DNA from: Paenarthrobacter aurescens TC1
GTDB taxonomy: Bacteria > Actinomycetota > Actinomycetes > Actinomycetales > Micrococcaceae
Assembly (NCBI GenBank): GCA_000014925.1
Contig: CP000475.1
Location: 1-64,000, forward strand
Reading direction: 5' to 3'
DNA: 64,000 nucleotides
A program made the translations under genes and the position numbers. The notes below the pieces were generated by a model, which had not been told where the DNA came from, did no database searches, and was given only the letters and a program-made list of their open reading frames with translations. Positions 16,521 to 24,724 of the stretch are shown piece after piece; the first letter of the stretch is position 1, and every line of letters starts with the position of its first letter.

Positions 16521-19500
16521 ATGTTCAGCAGGCTCCTGCGAGGCCTCGGCGCCCTCCTGGTGCTGGTCGCGCTCCTGGTCGGCGCGCCCCTGGCACTGAT
16601 CGCCTGGATCGGGAACCCCTGGCCGCCGGGCGGCTGGTCCGAGGTGCAGCTGCTCACCACCCGCACGCTGTACGGGGCGCTGGCCGTGATCGGCTGGGCA
16701 GCGTGGGCTCAGATGACCGCCTGCATCCTGGTAGAGGCAGTCTCGGCCATCAAATCGATACGCGAGCGGGGTCTCATCGCCACCGTCAACCACGGCCCCG
16801 ACACGGAGCAGGTGAAGTTCGCGGCAAGCGGGCAGCAGCGATTCGCCAGGCTCCTGATCACCTGGGTCGCCGCCCTCGGCATCGGGGCCGGCACCGTGGC
16901 CTCGGCCTCCGCGGCAACCCCCGGTGCGCACGTCTCCGACTATCAGGGAAGTCACGCCGCGACCTCCCAGACCCAGCCCACGCGGGAGAACGCCGGGCAG
17001 CGGCCGGCCGTCACCACGTCCGAACCCACTACGTTGTGGAAGCTCGCCGAGACCCACCTCGGCGCAGGCAGCCAATGGCGCCAACTACTTGATACCAACC
17101 GCGGCATCACCTTGGCCGATGGCACCACCTTGGCCAATGGCACACAGACCATCCCGTCCGGCAGCACGATCCGGCTCCCCGCCGGCGCCGTCGCGCACAC
17201 CGACCCACAGAAGCGGGCGCCGGACGACGACTACATCGTCCGCCCCGGCGACAACCTTACGGAGATCGCACGCAGCCACGGCCACGGGGACGACTGGACG
17301 CCGCTGTACGAGGCGAACAAGGAGGTCATCGGGGACGACCCGGACCTGATCTATCCCGGGCAGGTGCTTGTCATCCCAGGCAGCACCGGGCGCGTGGAGC
17401 ACCGGACCGGCCCTGGAGCCGATGAGCGTGCACCTCACGTTCGTGAAGGCACCCCAGACGAGGCCCCCGGGGGCGACACCGTCGGGTATCAGGCCGAGGA
17501 CGCAGAGAGCGCCCCTGGTGGCATGGGTGCCACTCGCCAAGGAGACCGGGAGCGTCCACCAATCGAGCCGGTCGGCCCCGCCACAGCCGAGCATGGGACG
17601 AACACTCCCCAGCAGAACCCGTCTGCCGCGGTGGCTGCCCAAGCCGTTGACGTCGAGGATGGCGGTATCAGCGCCCTGAGGGCCCTGCTCGCAACCGCCG
17701 CCTGTCTCTCGGCCGGCTCGCTCGGGCTGCTGGCCTTCAACCGGCGGCGTCAGTTCCGAACCCGTCGGATCGGCCGCACGATCGCGGCGACACCGGCCGA
17801 ACTGGCCGACGTTGAGCAGGCAATCGTCGAGCACGGCAGCGAGGCTCAGAAGGATGTTGAGTTCCTCGACAGGGCGCTGCGCCACGTCGCCGCCTCTTGC
17901 AAGATCGCTCGCAGCCAGCTGCCCCAACTCGGCGCTGCCGTGCTTGGTGAGGACGACCTGACGCTTCTGTTCACTAGCCCCGCCGTCTCAGCGGCCCCCG
18001 AGGGATGGACCGCCTCCGACGACGCGCGGGCGTGGATTCTGCCGCGCGACACCTACCTGGAGGAAGGCCTGGAGGCCCAGCCGGCGCCCTACCCCGCGCT
18101 GGTGAGCATCGGCCAAGGCGAGGCTGGCCACACGTGGCACCTCGATCTGGAGACCATCGGCCTGTGCGGGATCGGGGGAGATCCAGAGCAGGTTGCCGGC
18201 CTGGCCCGGTTCTGGGTGGCCGAGCTCGCCGTCAACGAGTGGGCCGAGGGCTGCGAGGTCCTGCTGGCCGGCCAGTTTGGTACGGAGATGGTCCGGCTGA
18301 ACCCCGCGCGGCTGCGTCATGTCGACCGCAGCGAGGCGCTGGCCCGTGCAGCGGCGGTGACTGGCGAGATCGACCAGGTCGAAGAGAACCTCGACGCAGA
18401 CGTCCTCTCCCGTCGCCGCGACGGGTTGGTGTTGGACAGCACCAACCCGGTGGTGGTCGTGGTGGACTTCAGGCCAAGCGGAGACCTGGCCGACGACCTC
18501 GAGAGTCGCGACCGTTCGCGGGTGGTTGTTGTGCACGGCGACGAGGAGGCCCCGGCGGTCGAGTTGCGAAGCGACGGCACTGCCTACCTCCCGTTGTGGG
18601 GGATCAGCGTCAAGGCGTTCTCGATGACGCCCGAGCAGGTCGAGCCTGTAGCGGAGGTGCTGGCCGCGACTCGCAACCTCGAGGACGAGCCAATGCCGAA
18701 CATGAGCTCCGACGAGGGGCCGCTGGGCAAGTACGCCCGGGCCGACGGGTCGCTGCGTGAGGAGTACACGAAGCCTCGGTCCACCGAGGGCAATGACCCC
18801 TCATCGCTCCTGCCCGACGCCGACGAGGTGTATCTGGCCACCGCCGCGACCACGGCTGAGGACCTCGCGGTGGCGGCGCCGAGTCTTCCGGAGGATGTCC
18901 GGGCAGAGATCGAAGCGCTCGACCCGACGCTGACCGAGGACCTTGCCGACTGGTTTGACGAGACCTCTCCCAGGCCCAAGGTGCGGCTGCTCGGGCCGGT
19001 CGACGTCAGAGTGCACGGTGGAGGCGATCCGGCCTCGTTGAGCAACCTAGCCGGCACGATCTCCTTCATCGCCTACCTCGCCTGCCAGGACCGCGGTGTG
19101 ACCGCTGAGAGAGTCGCGGAGGCCTTCGGTTGGAAGACCACCCGTACGGTTCAGAACCGGGCGACCGATGCCCGCTTCCTGCTGGGAAGCCGACCTGACG
19201 GTGGCGACTGGCTGCCCGAGGCGGGAGCGACCGAGAGCGCCCGAAGGGGTACGCCTACGTACGAGCTCGTCGGCGGCGCCGGCGGCGTGCTGGTCGACTT
19301 CGACCTGTTCCGCCGCCTTCACTTCCGAGCCCGGAAGCGGGGTGACGCGGGCTGTGAAGAGGACCTGGTGACCGCGCTGTCGCTGGTCGACGGCGCGCCG
19401 TTCGAGGCCTCGACCGACCGCCGCTTCCCGTGGCTGTTCAAGGGCCAGCGGCACGACGACATCATGAGCTCGGCGATCCAGAAGGTGGCCCACGTCCTTG

Positions 19501-19739
19501 CGACCCGGGCTGTCACCGAGGGCCGAACGGACCTTGTCCGGCTGGCATGCGAGGCGGCGCGCAAGGCGAACCCATACAGCGACGTGGCGTGGCTGGATCT
19601 GGCCGCAGCCGCAGAGGCCGAGTCGGGTCGTGCGGCTGCCGACGAGCTGGTGCGCGAAAACGTGGTGGACCGGTTCGACGAGGATCTCCCGGCGCGTACG
19701 GAGACGGTCCTAGACCAACGGGACTGGGCTGCTGGATAG
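16521..19739 (+). CDS. Membrane LysM protein with C-terminal BTAD domain
   Basis: A 1,072-residue protein closing the pilus operon. Hydrophobic segments lie near residues 7-30, 45-75 and 115-135. Two LysM-like peptidoglycan-binding domains follow: TTLWKLAETHLGAGSQWRQL (about 172-215) and YIVRPGDNLTEIARSHGHGD (about 237-290). A further membrane segment is near 385-408. The C-terminal 250 residues, from PKVRLLGPVDVRVHG, match the bacterial transcriptional activation domain (BTAD) fold usually next to an OmpR-type HTH. Wall-binding and BTAD parts on opposite sides of a membrane suggest an envelope sensor for pilus or mating state. Such LysM-BTAD proteins are known near actinobacterial Tad loci. 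Confidence 0.8.
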   Translation: MFSRLLRGLGALLVLVALLVGAPLALIAWIGNPWPPGGWSEVQLLTTRTLYGALAVIGWAAWAQMTACILVEAVSAIKSIRERGLIATVNHGPDTEQVKFAASGQQRFARLLITWVAALGIGAGTVASASAATPGAHVSDYQGSHAATSQTQPTRENAGQRPAVTTSEPTTLWKLAETHLGAGSQWRQLLDTNRGITLADGTTLANGTQTIPSGSTIRLPAGAVAHTDPQKRAPDDDYIVRPGDNLTEIARSHGHGDDWTPLYEANKEVIGDDPDLIYPGQVLVIPGSTGRVEHRTGPGADERAPHVREGTPDEAPGGDTVGYQAEDAESAPGGMGATRQGDRERPPIEPVGPATAEHGTNTPQQNPSAAVAAQAVDVEDGGISALRALLATAACLSAGSLGLLAFNRRRQFRTRRIGRTIAATPAELADVEQAIVEHGSEAQKDVEFLDRALRHVAASCKIARSQLPQLGAAVLGEDDLTLLFTSPAVSAAPEGWTASDDARAWILPRDTYLEEGLEAQPAPYPALVSIGQGEAGHTWHLDLETIGLCGIGGDPEQVAGLARFWVAELAVNEWAEGCEVLLAGQFGTEMVRLNPARLRHVDRSEALARAAAVTGEIDQVEENLDADVLSRRRDGLVLDSTNPVVVVVDFRPSGDLADDLESRDRSRVVVVHGDEEAPAVELRSDGTAYLPLWGISVKAFSMTPEQVEPVAEVLAATRNLEDEPMPNMSSDEGPLGKYARADGSLREEYTKPRSTEGNDPSSLLPDADEVYLATAATTAEDLAVAAPSLPEDVRAEIEALDPTLTEDLADWFDETSPRPKVRLLGPVDVRVHGGGDPASLSNLAGTISFIAYLACQDRGVTAERVAEAFGWKTTRTVQNRATDARFLLGSRPDGGDWLPEAGATESARRGTPTYELVGGAGGVLVDFDLFRRLHFRARKRGDAGCEEDLVTALSLVDGAPFEASTDRRFPWLFKGQRHDDIMSSAIQKVAHVLATRAVTEGRTDLVRLACEAARKANPYSDVAWLDLAAAAEAESGRAAADELVRENVVDRFDEDLPARTETVLDQRDWAAG

Positions 19740-19770
19740 CCCCATCGAGATCCTTATCGGACGGCGTTTC

Positions 19771-19803
19771 GGCCCCGTCTCACCGGTTCGGTGAGACGGG
19801 GCC
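19771..19803 (+). terminator. Strong intrinsic terminator of the pilus operon
   Basis: A perfect 14-bp stem (19771-19784 with 19790-19803) closes a five-base loop, GGTTC. GGGTCTATTT follows. It lies 31 bases after the LysM-BTAD stop and separates the pilus operon from the T4SS block. Confidence 0.85.
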
Positions 19804-19910
19804 GGGTCTATTTCGGGGTCATCGCGAGGCCCGTCGCCAAACTTTTCCCACTTTCTTCCGGAGTCGACTGGTGGGCGACCGCACCCACTCTGACCTGCGG
19901 TTTTGTGTTT

Positions 19911-19976
19911 GGTGAGCGGGTTTGGTGAGCGGACACCAGGCCGCTCAGGCGGCTGGTGAGCGGGTTTGGTGAGCGG
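19911..19976. repeat. Paired GGTGAGCGG direct repeats upstream of the T4SS regulator
   Basis: GGTGAGCGG occurs at 19911, 19924, 19955 and 19968: two pairs with identical 13-bp pitch. The two 22-bp blocks 19911-19932 and 19955-19976 are exact copies. They lie 60-125 bp before the ATG of the regulator at 20037. A cooperative activator or repressor site, or iterons, are the natural readings. Confidence 0.55.
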
Positions 19977-20036
19977 GGTGGTGAGGGGTCGGTTCTGCAG
20001 TAGGCGCGTCCTGATCGCCTGTCTCGGAGGACCGCC

Positions 20037-20924
20037 ATGTCGGCCAGTCACCCCACCTACGAGGTCACCGTCGGTGCCGCATCCCACAGCCCGGTCTCGC
20101 GGCCGTCCTGGAGCGAAGGGGAGCACCAGCGACGCCGAGCCCAAAGCGGCCTGGCCACCTCGGTCATCGGCAGCCTGGAGCGGTCCGGGAAATGGGCCGA
20201 GTGGCAGCAGGCCGAACCCCGTCTCGCCGGGTTCGCCAGTCTCGAGGAGGCTCGGGAGGCATGGCGCCGCCGCGACGAGCGCTGCTACCAGGTGGTGGCC
20301 GGCCTGACCGCTCTCGGGTCCCGTCGCGGCGCCGACGATGACGACGCCGCCCTCGCGGTCGCGGTGTTGCTCGAGGACGGTGTGAACCGGGTGGCCATGA
20401 CTCTGAGCGACCTGTGCGAGATCGACGACGTGAACGCAACGGTGTGGGAGGAGGTCAAGGGTGCCGAGCCGCAGCTGGGCTCGCACGCGGCCACCTACCT
20501 GCTGCGGAGGACCCGGCAGCGCCTCAGCCGCCCTGCAGCCGGCATGGTCTCTCGCGTCGCGACGACGTCGCTGGAGGGTGGCCGCGTCACCGAGAACGCT
20601 CAGGGCAGCTCGACGAACGACACTTGGGTGCACAACGCCGGAGATCGGGACGCGCTCACCGCCGCGCCCGAGGTCGAGGACCCGGTCGAGGACTTGACCG
20701 ACCTGCTCATCTGGGCGCGCGAAGTCGGCGTTGTCGCCACCGAGGAGATCGATCTGCTCGTGGAGCTGCTCGCCGCTGAGAACGACGGCATGGCTCGCGA
20801 GGAGGCCCAGCGGGTCGTCGGCGAGCGCCACGGCGTCGCGATGCGGACGATTCGCCGTCGCCGTGACCGCACCACCGCCCGCCTCCGAGACGCCGCCCCG
20901 AAGTACCTGGCCGCCATCGCCTGA
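20037..20924 (+). CDS. DNA-binding regulator with sigma-region-4-like HTH
   Basis: A 295-residue protein of unknown family placed just before the T4SS genes. The N-terminal two thirds are helical and acidic, with no motif I recognise. The C-terminus (ATEEIDLLVELLAAE, then REEAQRVVGERHGVAMRTIR) reads as a helix-turn-helix like sigma-70 region 4, ending in an Arg-rich recognition helix. GGAGG (20026-20030) places ATG 20037. It is preceded by the GGTGAGCGG repeats and followed, after 40 bases, by the first copy of the 33-bp operon-head motif. It is the best candidate for the protein reading that motif; this is inference. Confidence 0.5.
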   Translation: MSASHPTYEVTVGAASHSPVSRPSWSEGEHQRRRAQSGLATSVIGSLERSGKWAEWQQAEPRLAGFASLEEAREAWRRRDERCYQVVAGLTALGSRRGADDDDAALAVAVLLEDGVNRVAMTLSDLCEIDDVNATVWEEVKGAEPQLGSHAATYLLRRTRQRLSRPAAGMVSRVATTSLEGGRVTENAQGSSTNDTWVHNAGDRDALTAAPEVEDPVEDLTDLLIWAREVGVVATEEIDLLVELLAAENDGMAREEAQRVVGERHGVAMRTIRRRRDRTTARLRDAAPKYLAAIA

Positions 20925-20964
20925 CCACGCCGGTCGGCTTTATCGAAGAACTTTCCCGCGCCCT

Positions 20965-20997
20965 GTCCGATCCGGACAGGGCGCGGTTGCTTCTCCG
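20965..20997 (+). promoter_or_regulatory. Operon-head 33-bp motif, copy 1
   Basis: GTCCGAT (20965-20971), 12 bases, then CGGTTGCTTCTCCG (20984-20997), three bases before ATG 21001. A perfect 13-bp stem with loop ATC (20957-20985) overlaps the 5' part. No Shine-Dalgarno lies between motif and ATG, which points to a promoter for a leaderless mRNA. The same motif recurs at 26312, 30308 and 36699. Confidence 0.65.
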
Positions 20998-21000
20998 AAC

Positions 21001-21249
21001 ATGAGCGAGCAGGCACACAGCGCAGTCACCATCTCCGAGCCGACCCCCGAGGTCGTCGCGCAGCTGCTGGACGTGGTGGCCACCCACAGCGTCGACCACG
21101 CTCTGAGCGATATCGAGCAGATGATCGCCCGCCTGCGCGCCGACGCCGAGGAGGCGGCCGAGGCACGTGAGGTGCTCCGCAACACGCCCGCCGATGTGCT
21201 GCGCGAAGCGCTGCGGCTTCGGGCCGCCAGGATCGAGACCGCACGATGA
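21001..21249 (+). CDS. Small acidic helical protein, first gene of the T4SS operon
   Basis: An 82-residue hypothetical protein that is mostly one long amphipathic helix (EQMIARLRADAEEAAEAREV). It has no membrane segment and no recognisable family. It starts 3 bases after motif copy 1 with no ribosome-binding site, and its stop overlaps the next gene. Position at the operon head and translational coupling suggest a small cytoplasmic accessory of the secretion system. Confidence 0.6.
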   Translation: MSEQAHSAVTISEPTPEVVAQLLDVVATHSVDHALSDIEQMIARLRADAEEAAEAREVLRNTPADVLREALRLRAARIETAR

Positions 21250-22184
21250 GCACCAGCACCACGACGCGGTACTCCACCCGGGAGCTCCAGGCCGCGGCCG
21301 CCGCGCTCGCGTCCGGCCAGTTCTCCACCGCCACGCGGCCCCAAGTGACGACCGGGGCGGTCGAAGACCACGACCAGCAGCCGACCGGCGAGGTCAGCAC
21401 CCCCAGCGTCAACGGCGACAGCGAACGTGCCCAGCGTGTCGAAGGCAACGCGGGCACCCCGGGCGCCGGGACCGTATCGACAGTGCCCGGCCCGCTCGTG
21501 CGGGTTCGAGCAGCCAACGCCGGTGCAGGCGCCTCGACGATCGCGCTCGCCCTGGCCGATGTCGCCGACGCCGCCGGTGTGCGCACCCGGGTGCTTGATG
21601 CGGCCGCGCCCGCCTGGTCAGGGCTGCTGGGTGCCACGGTCACCGAACTCGGCGCCGCCGAAGGATGGCGCCGCGGCCGCCGCGGCGACGGCGTGATCAT
21701 CGACCGCGTCGAGGACCCGGTTCGGATCCCCGGAGAGGTGCCCAGCCCACGGCCCGTGGACGGCGTCGACCTGACGGTTCTAGACGCCGGCTGGTCGATG
21801 CGGGAGCTCCGCACCGCCGGTGTGGATTCCTGGGTCGCCACGGCCCCCGCGGGTGTCGAGGTCCTGGTGACCCGACCGCATGGACTCGCGCTGAGCCAGA
21901 CCGAGGCGGCGCTGGCCGACCTCGAGGACCAGCTCGCCGCAGACGGGGTCGTGATCGTCGTCGTGGGCGCGAGCCGCTGGAGCGACCGCGAGTTCGCACC
22001 GGCCGGCCGGCTGCTGCGCACCGCGCGAGAGCAAGAGGCCGTCCTGTTCGCCCCGCTGCTGCCCGCCAAGGCGCTGCCGGGCCTAGGCCCCGACCCGCTG
22101 CCCAAGCAGTTCACCAGCCCCTCCCAGCGCCTGCTGGAGCGGATCACCACCATCACCGGACCGCTGACGGCGAACCGGACCTGA
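21246..22184 (+). CDS. ParA/MinD-like protein with degenerate P-loop
   Basis: A 312-residue protein. After a 90-residue disordered head comes ANAGAGASTIALALADVADA, the place of a MinD/ParA P-loop, but the catalytic lysine is gone. DLTVLDAGWSM then occupies the Walker B position, and VVIVVVGASRWS a later strand. This matches a ParA fold that lost ATPase activity, as in TadZ-like proteins. Start ATG 21246 overlaps the previous stop. It may position or scaffold the T4SS. It is the second degenerate ParA in the element. Confidence 0.6.
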   Translation: MSTSTTTRYSTRELQAAAAALASGQFSTATRPQVTTGAVEDHDQQPTGEVSTPSVNGDSERAQRVEGNAGTPGAGTVSTVPGPLVRVRAANAGAGASTIALALADVADAAGVRTRVLDAAAPAWSGLLGATVTELGAAEGWRRGRRGDGVIIDRVEDPVRIPGEVPSPRPVDGVDLTVLDAGWSMRELRTAGVDSWVATAPAGVEVLVTRPHGLALSQTEAALADLEDQLAADGVVIVVVGASRWSDREFAPAGRLLRTAREQEAVLFAPLLPAKALPGLGPDPLPKQFTSPSQRLLERITTITGPLTANRT

Positions 22185-22201
22185 GAGGAAGAAGGAGAGA
22201 A

Positions 22202-22531
22202 ATGATCATCGAGACCATCTCCGAGGTCGCCACCCAGCTCGCGGCCGCCGGAAACATCAAGGCCGAAGGCGTCGGCAACGTGTGCGCTCAGGCCCCGACA
22301 GGGGTGAAGCCGTACGTCAACGACATCCTCGGCTGGGTCAAGTACGGCGTGATCGCCATCATCATCGGCGCCGGCTTCGCCTCGTCGGGGGCGCTGATCG
22401 TCGGGAAGTTCGGCCAGATGGGCAGGGCCGCGCAGATCGGCGCGTCGGGCCTGTTCTGGACGGTGATCGGCGCGATCGCGTTCGTCTGCATCTACGCAAT
22501 CCTCAACGGCATCGTCGGGAACGGCTGCTGA
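22202..22531 (+). CDS. Two-TM small protein, VirB2/TrbC- or VirB3-like
   Basis: A 109-residue protein with two membrane segments: VKYGVIAIIIGAGFASSGAL (about 46-65) and ASGLFWTVIGAIAFVCIYAI (about 80-99). A hairpin of two helices joined by a basic loop is the VirB2 pilin topology, and the position before VirB8- and VirB6-like genes agrees. No signal peptide is evident. GGAGAG precedes ATG 22202. The gap to the next gene is one base. Confidence 0.55.
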   Translation: MIIETISEVATQLAAAGNIKAEGVGNVCAQAPTGVKPYVNDILGWVKYGVIAIIIGAGFASSGALIVGKFGQMGRAAQIGASGLFWTVIGAIAFVCIYAILNGIVGNGC

Positions 22532-22532
22532 C

Positions 22533-23351
22533 ATGTTCGACCGGACCCGCCACGTCTACCAGTCGAAGCTGGTCGACCCCGACACCGAGTGGACCCGCCG
22601 TCGACTTCAGATCCTGCTGGGATCCGTGGTTGTCGTGGTGCTCGCCATGGCGGCCGGCGGCCTGTGGTCGGTGGTCAGCATGCTCAGCGGCTCCTCGGCT
22701 GGCGGCGCCACCGGGTCCGATTCGGCGCAGTCTGACCAGGACCAGCTCGCCGCCAAGCAACTGCCTGAAGCTCCCTTGGAGGCCGCACAGCCGGGAAGTC
22801 TGTCGTCGGGCGAGACCGGCACGATCGAGATCCCGGCACCCATGGAGGTTGGAGAGGTCGGTGTCGCCACCGGTTTCCCGCACACCCCGGAGGGTGCACT
22901 GGCTCAGCTGGCCGCCATCGACACGACCGCGCTGACCTCCGCGTCGGTTCGGGTTGCCCAAGAGGTCATCACAGCGTGGGCCGCGCCCGGCGGTCCGACG
23001 GCGGAGAGCTGGTCGGGGGTGCAGGGCTTGGCCGCACTCTTGGAGTCGGCCGGAATGTCCTCAGAGGCGCAGAACACGATCACGATCGGCGCAGAGCCGA
23101 AGATGGGGTTCATCAAGGGCACGGTCGGTGATGACTTCGTCATCCCGTGCATCGACTTCATCGTCACCGCGACCACGGCGGCGGGGCAGCCGCAGCAGGT
23201 CGCGGCCGCCGACTGCCAGCGCATGGTGTGGCATGACGGCCGGTGGGTGATCGGGGAAGGGGAGGAGCCGGCGCCGGCTCCGTCGCTGTGGCCCGGTTCG
23301 CAGGCATCCTTCGACGCCGGTTACCAGTGGCTGGAGGTGCCGCAGTCATGA
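22533..23351 (+). CDS. VirB8/TcpC-like single-pass T4SS protein
   Basis: A 272-residue protein with one N-terminal membrane segment (LLGSVVVVVLAMAAGGLW, about 28-46), a Ser/Gly/Asp-rich linker and an extracytoplasmic domain. The domain pattern (HTPEGALAQLAAI; DCQRMVWHDGRWVIGEGEEP) fits the NTF2-like fold of VirB8/TcpC proteins. It sits between the VirB2-like and VirB6-like genes. Assignment rests on topology and gene order, not on a conserved motif. The stop overlaps the next ATG. Confidence 0.5.
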   Translation: MFDRTRHVYQSKLVDPDTEWTRRRLQILLGSVVVVVLAMAAGGLWSVVSMLSGSSAGGATGSDSAQSDQDQLAAKQLPEAPLEAAQPGSLSSGETGTIEIPAPMEVGEVGVATGFPHTPEGALAQLAAIDTTALTSASVRVAQEVITAWAAPGGPTAESWSGVQGLAALLESAGMSSEAQNTITIGAEPKMGFIKGTVGDDFVIPCIDFIVTATTAAGQPQQVAAADCQRMVWHDGRWVIGEGEEPAPAPSLWPGSQASFDAGYQWLEVPQS

Positions 23352-24724
23352 GCGCCGACACGATTGCGGGCATCGTCCCGATGGTCGATCTCAACCCGCT
23401 GCACTGGCTGGGGGACCAGGCCAAGGAGGGCCTGGCCGACGGGTTCACGTCGATGATGATGGCGATCTGGTCGGGCGCCCTGTGGCTGCTCGAGACCGCC
23501 TTCGGTCTGATCGACAACTTCACCCCCAACGTGGCAGACCCCGACCTGGCCAAGCTGTACTCGGTCACCTTGTGGATCGCGCTGGTGATCGCACTGGTGA
23601 TGGCGTTCGGCCAGATCGGCCTCGCGGTCATCAGGCAGGACGGCCGCGGGTTCGGCACCCTGGCGGCGGGCGTCGTCCAGTACGGCGTCGTCCTGTCCTG
23701 CTGGGTCACCGTGAGCGCGGGGTTCATCGCCGCCGCCTCCGGACTCACCAAGGGCATCCTGAACACCCTGCTCGACGTCGACAGCTTCTCCGGCTACGCA
23801 GCCGGAGACGGATTCGTCGACCACGTCTCGGGCACCACCCAGGCAGCCACGCTCGGCATCTGTGCGCTGTTCATCCTGATCCCGGCCGCATTCGGCCACA
23901 TGGTGATCATGATGGTGCGCTCGGCGGCGCTACTCATCCTGGTGGCCACCATGCCCATGGCGGCCGCAGGAGCACTGTCGGAGGGCACCAAGTCGTGGAT
24001 GTGGAAGTCCGTCCGCTGGTTCCTGGCCTGCGTGCTGATGGAGCCGCTGCTGGCGCTCGTGGTCGGGATGGGCACCCAGTTCGCCTGGGCCGGCATGCCC
24101 GACGGTGAGGAGCAGGGGCTCGGGAACAACCCGCTGCACTTCGCGTCGACGTCGGAAAACATCGGCATGTCCGTGGTGGGCTCGATCATCATGCTGGTGG
24201 CCTGCTTCATGCCGCTGGTGCTGTTCCGGCTGCTGGCCTTCGTCGATCCCGGCACCGCCTCGGGGGCGTCGTTCCGCTCGACGATGGACGCCAACGGTGG
24301 CGCCGCCGGGCTGTTGAAGGGCAAGGGCGCCGGCGCCCAGGCCACCGGCTCGGGCGCTGCAAGCGAGACCGCGTCGGACGGTCGCACCAGCTCCGAGAAC
24401 GGTGCTGAGGCTGAAACCGCGAACCGGTTCCAGTCCTCGGGGTTCAAGAAGTTCGGCGGCAAGGTCGGCGGGATGGTCGGCGGCGCGATGGAGAAGACGG
24501 GCAAGGTCGCCCAGGCCGGCGCCTCGATGAGTGTCGACGTGCTCGGCCAGTCCGGCATCGGCAACCAGGGCTACTACCCGACCGACCACACCCCCAAGCA
24601 GAAGCGACAGGGGCAGCCGGGGCAGAAGCTCCGGCCGCTCAACGACACCAACGGCGACGGCGTCGCCAACGACCTTCCCCCCGAGGCTCAGGTCGCAGTT
24701 GAGGACGGAGCGTTTATCGCATGA
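23348..24724 (+). CDS. VirB6/TrbL-like polytopic membrane protein (SCO6881-type)
   Basis: A 458-residue protein with at least six hydrophobic segments between residues 35 and 310, including LYSVTLWIALVIALVMAFGQ and MSVVGSIIMLVACFMPLVLF, and a soluble Gly/Ala/Ser/Lys-rich C-terminal tail. This is the VirB6/TrbL layout that forms the inner-membrane channel. In Streptomyces the analogous gene precedes an SCO6880-family gene, as here. ATG 23348 overlaps the previous stop; the stop overlaps the next start. Confidence 0.75.
   Translation: MSADTIAGIVPMVDLNPLHWLGDQAKEGLADGFTSMMMAIWSGALWLLETAFGLIDNFTPNVADPDLAKLYSVTLWIALVIALVMAFGQIGLAVIRQDGRGFGTLAAGVVQYGVVLSCWVTVSAGFIAAASGLTKGILNTLLDVDSFSGYAAGDGFVDHVSGTTQAATLGICALFILIPAAFGHMVIMMVRSAALLILVATMPMAAAGALSEGTKSWMWKSVRWFLACVLMEPLLALVVGMGTQFAWAGMPDGEEQGLGNNPLHFASTSENIGMSVVGSIIMLVACFMPLVLFRLLAFVDPGTASGASFRSTMDANGGAAGLLKGKGAGAQATGSGAASETASDGRTSSENGAEAETANRFQSSGFKKFGGKVGGMVGGAMEKTGKVAQAGASMSVDVLGQSGIGNQGYYPTDHTPKQKRQGQPGQKLRPLNDTNGDGVANDLPPEAQVAVEDGAFIA

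Noticed and set aside
21026..22534. 502-codon minus-strand frame
   Set aside because: Antisense over the first three T4SS genes, which overlap by ATGA or carry ribosome-binding sites; the shadow is Ser/Arg-rich.
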